Source of the DNA: Solirubrobacteraceae bacterium
GTDB taxonomy: Bacteria; Actinomycetota; Thermoleophilia; Solirubrobacterales; Solirubrobacteraceae
Reading direction: 5' to 3'
Assembly (NCBI GenBank): GCA_030447505.1
Contig: JAUJOT010000001.1
Location: forward strand, 62,001 to 126,000
Length of the DNA stretch: 64,000 nucleotides
This document shows, one piece after another, positions 61,314-64,000 of this stretch. The notes under the pieces are model-generated. The model was given only the letters and a program-made list of their open reading frames with translations. It had not been told where the DNA came from and searched no databases. How positions within the stretch are numbered: position 1 is the stretch's first letter; each line of letters opens with the position of its first letter. Position numbers and translations under genes: made by a program.

Positions 61314-62591
61314 GTGATCGGTGCGCCAACCGTCGTCGCCGACGGCCTCTCGTTTCCGACGAGCGTCAGCTTCGACCCAGCGGGAAGCATCTACGTGGCG
61401 GAGGCCGGCCTGCCGTTCGGCGGCGCCCGCCCCGGCGGGCGTATCTGGCGACTGCAACCAGACGGCGGGCGCGAGTTGCTCGCGGACGGTCTGGGAGCGC
61501 CGGTCAACGGCCTGGCCTGGCACGAGGAAGCCCTCTACGTCTCAGAGCAGGGAGACGGCGGGCGGATCCTGCGACTCGAGCGCGACGGGTCGTGCAGCGT
61601 CGTGTTGAGCGGGCTTCCGGGACCCGGCAACTACCACACGAACATGGTCGCGCCGGGGCCCGACGGGAAGCTCTACTTCAGCCAGGGCGCGATGACCAAC
61701 AGCGCGATCATCGGTCTCGACGCCTACGAGCTCGGCTGGCTGCGCCGCCTGCCGCACGCGCACGACATCCCCGGCCTCGACATCGTCCTGGCCGGCGTCG
61801 ACGTCGAGACGCCCGATCCCCTCAGCGACCGATCGGGGGCGCGCACCCGTACGGGCGCCTTCGTCGCGTTCGGTACGACGACGCAGCCGCGACAGCGCGT
61901 CCGCGGGCGGGTCGCCTGCACTGCCGCCGTGCTGCGATGCGACCCGGACGGGACGAACCTCGAGCTGGTGGCCTGGGGCCTGCGCAACGCCTTCGGCCTC
62001 GCCTTCTTGCCCGACGGGCGCCTGCTGGCGACCGACCAGGGCGCCGACGATCGCGGCAGCCGCCCGATCGGCAACGCGCCCGACCTGCTCTTCGAGGTCC
62101 GCGAGGGCGCGTGGTACGGGTGGCCGGACTTCATCGGCGGCGACCCCGTCAACGATCCGCTCTACGCGCCACAGCGCGGGCCACGGCCGACGTTCGTGCT
62201 CGCCGACCATCACGCGCTGCCGGCGCCGCAGCGGGCGCTGCTTCGCTTCGAGCCGCACAGCTCGGCGGTGAAGTTCGCCGTCGTGCCCTCGGGCCGCCTC
62301 GCCGGCCAGGTCATCGTCGCGCTGTTCGGCGACGAGGCGCCGATGACCGCGCCGCACCGACCGCCGGTCGGACGCACGCTTGCGCGCGTCGACCCTCAGG
62401 ACTGGTCGCTGCACGCGGTCGACGCCCCGCCGCTGCAGCGCCCGATCGACGTCGCGTTCTCGCCGCGCGACGGCGCTCTGCACGTCCTGGACTTCGGGCG
62501 CTTCGAGATGAGCGCCGACGGCGTGCGCGCCGAGGCCGAAACCGGCCGCCTCTGGCGCATCGAGCTATCCGACAGACAGGAGCAGACATGA
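61314..62591 (+). CDS. Beta-propeller PQQ-type sugar dehydrogenase-like protein 1
   Basis: The 425-residue protein is a six-bladed propeller of the soluble glucose dehydrogenase/strictosidine synthase-like class: VADGLSFPTSVSFDPAGSIY, GLPGPGNYHTNMVAPGPDGK, WGLRNAFGLAFLPDGRLLAT and REGAWYGWPDFIGGDPVND. It has no signal peptide with the GTG 61314 start chosen. The substrate and the use of PQQ are not certain, because relatives include lactonases. The next gene is a paralogue starting within its stop codon. Confidence 0.82.
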   Translation: MIGAPTVVADGLSFPTSVSFDPAGSIYVAEAGLPFGGARPGGRIWRLQPDGGRELLADGLGAPVNGLAWHEEALYVSEQGDGGRILRLERDGSCSVVLSGLPGPGNYHTNMVAPGPDGKLYFSQGAMTNSAIIGLDAYELGWLRRLPHAHDIPGLDIVLAGVDVETPDPLSDRSGARTRTGAFVAFGTTTQPRQRVRGRVACTAAVLRCDPDGTNLELVAWGLRNAFGLAFLPDGRLLATDQGADDRGSRPIGNAPDLLFEVREGAWYGWPDFIGGDPVNDPLYAPQRGPRPTFVLADHHALPAPQRALLRFEPHSSAVKFAVVPSGRLAGQVIVALFGDEAPMTAPHRPPVGRTLARVDPQDWSLHAVDAPPLQRPIDVAFSPRDGALHVLDFGRFEMSADGVRAEAETGRLWRIELSDRQEQT

Positions 62592-64000
62592 AGCGTTCGC
62601 TACGTGACCGACCCAAGTTCCTCAAGAGCCTTGACGCCGACAGTGCGCTGGCCGCCGCCTACCGGCCGGTCGGTCCGCTGCTCGGCAGGCTTCGGCTCAA
62701 GCGCGAGGGCAGCCGCCCGTACAACCCGGCACACGTGCTCGTGCCGCAGGGTTTCGCCGTCGAGCTCGTGGCCTGCGGCTTCAACAGCCCAGTGCACTGC
62801 TGCTTCGACGACGACGGGTTCTGCTACGTCACCGAGGGCGGCCACAAGATCGAGGCGCGACCGCGGATCCTCAAGGTCGACGTGAGCACCGGCGAGCACG
62901 AGACGTTCCTCGAGCTCCCCGAGGAGCGCTGGATCAAGACCGGCTCGGTCACCGGCGGCTGCTGGCACGACGGCTACTTCTACTTCTCCAACACCAACGC
63001 CCTCTCGCGCGTGCGCCCCGGCGGCGAGATCGAGGACATCGTCACCGACCTGCCCGGACTCGGCGACCACCAGACCAACTACCCCAACGTCGGGCCCGAC
63101 GGCAAGCTCTACTGGGGCCAGGGCACGGCGACCAACCTCGGAGTCGTCGGCGCCGACAACTACGCGTACGAGTGGCTGCGCGACTTCCGCGACTTCCACG
63201 ACGTGCCGGGCCAGGACATCGTGCTGGCGGGGCGCAACTTCGAGTATCCCGACGTCTTCGGCAACCCGGCCGACAAGGTCACAAGCGGCGCCTACGTGCC
63301 GTTCGGCACCGAGACGACCGCGGGCCGGGTGGTCAAGGGCGACGTCAGGGCCAGCGGCTCGATCCTGTGCTGCAACCCCGACGGCTCCGACCTCCAGCTC
63401 GTGGCCTGGGGACTGCGCAACCCCTACGGCACGGCCTTTCACCCCGACGGGCGGCTGTTCGCCGTCGAGCACGGCATCGACGAGCGCAGCCAGCGCTTCA
63501 TCGTCGACGACAACGACGACTTCTACGAGATCCAGCGCGGCGCCTGGTACGGCTGGCCGGACTTCGCTTCGGGCATCCGCCTCGACGATCCCTGCTGGGG
63601 CGAGGCCGGGCAGGGCCGCGAGCCGGTTCTCGCCGAGCACCCCGACCCAGATCCGCCCAAGCCGTTCGCGACCTTCCCCACCCACTCGGCGGCCAACGGC
63701 GTCGACTTCTGCCGCGACCCCGGCTTCGGCTTCGAGGGCGACGCCTTCGTCGCCCTCTTCGGCGACCTCGCCCCGGTCACCTCCAAGCGCGTCATGCCGG
63801 TCGGCTACAAGGTCGTGCGCGTCGACATGGCCAGCGGCGAGGTCGTCGACTTCGCCGTCAACAAGCTCACCGGCCCTGCCTCGAAGCTCCCGCACCGCGG
63901 CTTCGAGCGCCCGTCGCACTGCCAGTTCGGTCCCGACGGGGCGCTCTACGTCGTCGACTGGGGCGTCGTCAAGATCGCCCCCGAGGTCGGCGGGATCCGG
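62588..64000 (+). CDS. Beta-propeller PQQ-type sugar dehydrogenase-like protein 2 (cut by window end)
   Basis: ATG 62588 overlaps the preceding stop (ATGA). At least 471 residues are readable: VPQGFAVELVACGFNSPVHC, GLGDHQTNYPNVGPDGKLYW, LVAWGLRNPYGTAFHPDGRL and QRGAWYGWPDFASGIRLDD, the same blade motifs as the upstream gene. It is a longer paralogue with an extra N-terminal 45 residues (KRSLRDRPKFLKSLDADSAL) and no obvious signal peptide. The frame is open at the window edge, so the end is missing. Confidence 0.85.
   Translation, partial: MKRSLRDRPKFLKSLDADSALAAAYRPVGPLLGRLRLKREGSRPYNPAHVLVPQGFAVELVACGFNSPVHCCFDDDGFCYVTEGGHKIEARPRILKVDVSTGEHETFLELPEERWIKTGSVTGGCWHDGYFYFSNTNALSRVRPGGEIEDIVTDLPGLGDHQTNYPNVGPDGKLYWGQGTATNLGVVGADNYAYEWLRDFRDFHDVPGQDIVLAGRNFEYPDVFGNPADKVTSGAYVPFGTETTAGRVVKGDVRASGSILCCNPDGSDLQLVAWGLRNPYGTAFHPDGRLFAVEHGIDERSQRFIVDDNDDFYEIQRGAWYGWPDFASGIRLDDPCWGEAGQGREPVLAEHPDPDPPKPFATFPTHSAANGVDFCRDPGFGFEGDAFVALFGDLAPVTSKRVMPVGYKVVRVDMASGEVVDFAVNKLTGPASKLPHRGFERPSHCQFGPDGALYVVDWGVVKIAPEVGGIR

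Overview
The window is about 64 kb of very GC-rich DNA with dense genes, frequent GTG/TTG starts and many 1-4 bp start/stop overlaps. A Zwf-OpcA pair, an EgtB/D/E ergothioneine locus, an actinobacterial-type integration host factor and ECF sigma factor/exported protein pairs point to an actinobacterium. The mix resembles soil Thermoleophilia (Solirubrobacterales), but that placement is inference. I saw no rRNA, tRNA or CRISPR.

Layout. (1) 1-7.8 kb: pentose-phosphate operon (rpiB end, fused transaldolase-glucose-6-phosphate isomerase, gnd, zwf, opcA, pgl) with a LuxR-type remnant inside. (2) 7.9-13.9 kb: frameshifted membrane protein, acyl-CoA dehydrogenase, PAS/GAF/PP2C phosphatase with a STAS partner, stress-type SDR. 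(3) 14.0-17.2 kb: egtE-egtB-egtD. (4) 17.3-21.8 kb: small protein, SDR plus thiolase, RTX-type secreted protein, small exported protein. (5) 21.8-24.5 kb: gene and IS remnants and an IS256-family element with exact ends and target duplication. (6) 24.8-28.9 kb: an ECF sigma factor carrying its own zinc-finger domain, flanked by two related exported proteins. All three genes have the same promoter-like motif, and both exported-protein leaders hold a c-di-GMP-I-like riboswitch. (7) 29.0-30.6 kb: two broken tyrosine recombinases. (8) 30.9-43.7 kb: a biosynthetic cluster with a phosphopantetheinyl transferase, an indigoidine synthetase (A-Ox-T-TE), a cysteine-synthase-like enzyme, a serine acetyltransferase, four ATP-grasp-type genes (one degenerate), an exporter and a tautomerase. 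(9) 43.7-46.9 kb: pile of broken IS elements and truncated genes. (10) 47.0-53.6 kb: methyltransferase and a peptide ABC importer operon (one permease fused to an ATPase), ending in a DsrE-like gene with an in-frame UGA that may encode selenocysteine. (11) 54.5-58.2 kb: decayed TniA/TniB-type transposon with long inverted repeats and an integration-host-factor gene. (12) 58.2-64 kb: FAD monooxygenase, methyltransferase, frameshifted membrane protein and two related beta-propeller dehydrogenase-like genes, the last cut by the window edge.

Functionally, the first operon supplies NADPH and sugar phosphates and the egt genes a thiol antioxidant. The sigma/riboswitch block looks like a compact regulon joining an ECF signal to c-di-GMP. 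The indigoidine-synthetase operon is the strongest candidate for undescribed chemistry: a glutamine-cyclising NRPS is linked to O-acetylserine chemistry and ATP-grasp ligases. Several single-base frameshifts occur in otherwise well-preserved genes, so sequencing or assembly error should be considered before calling them pseudogenes.
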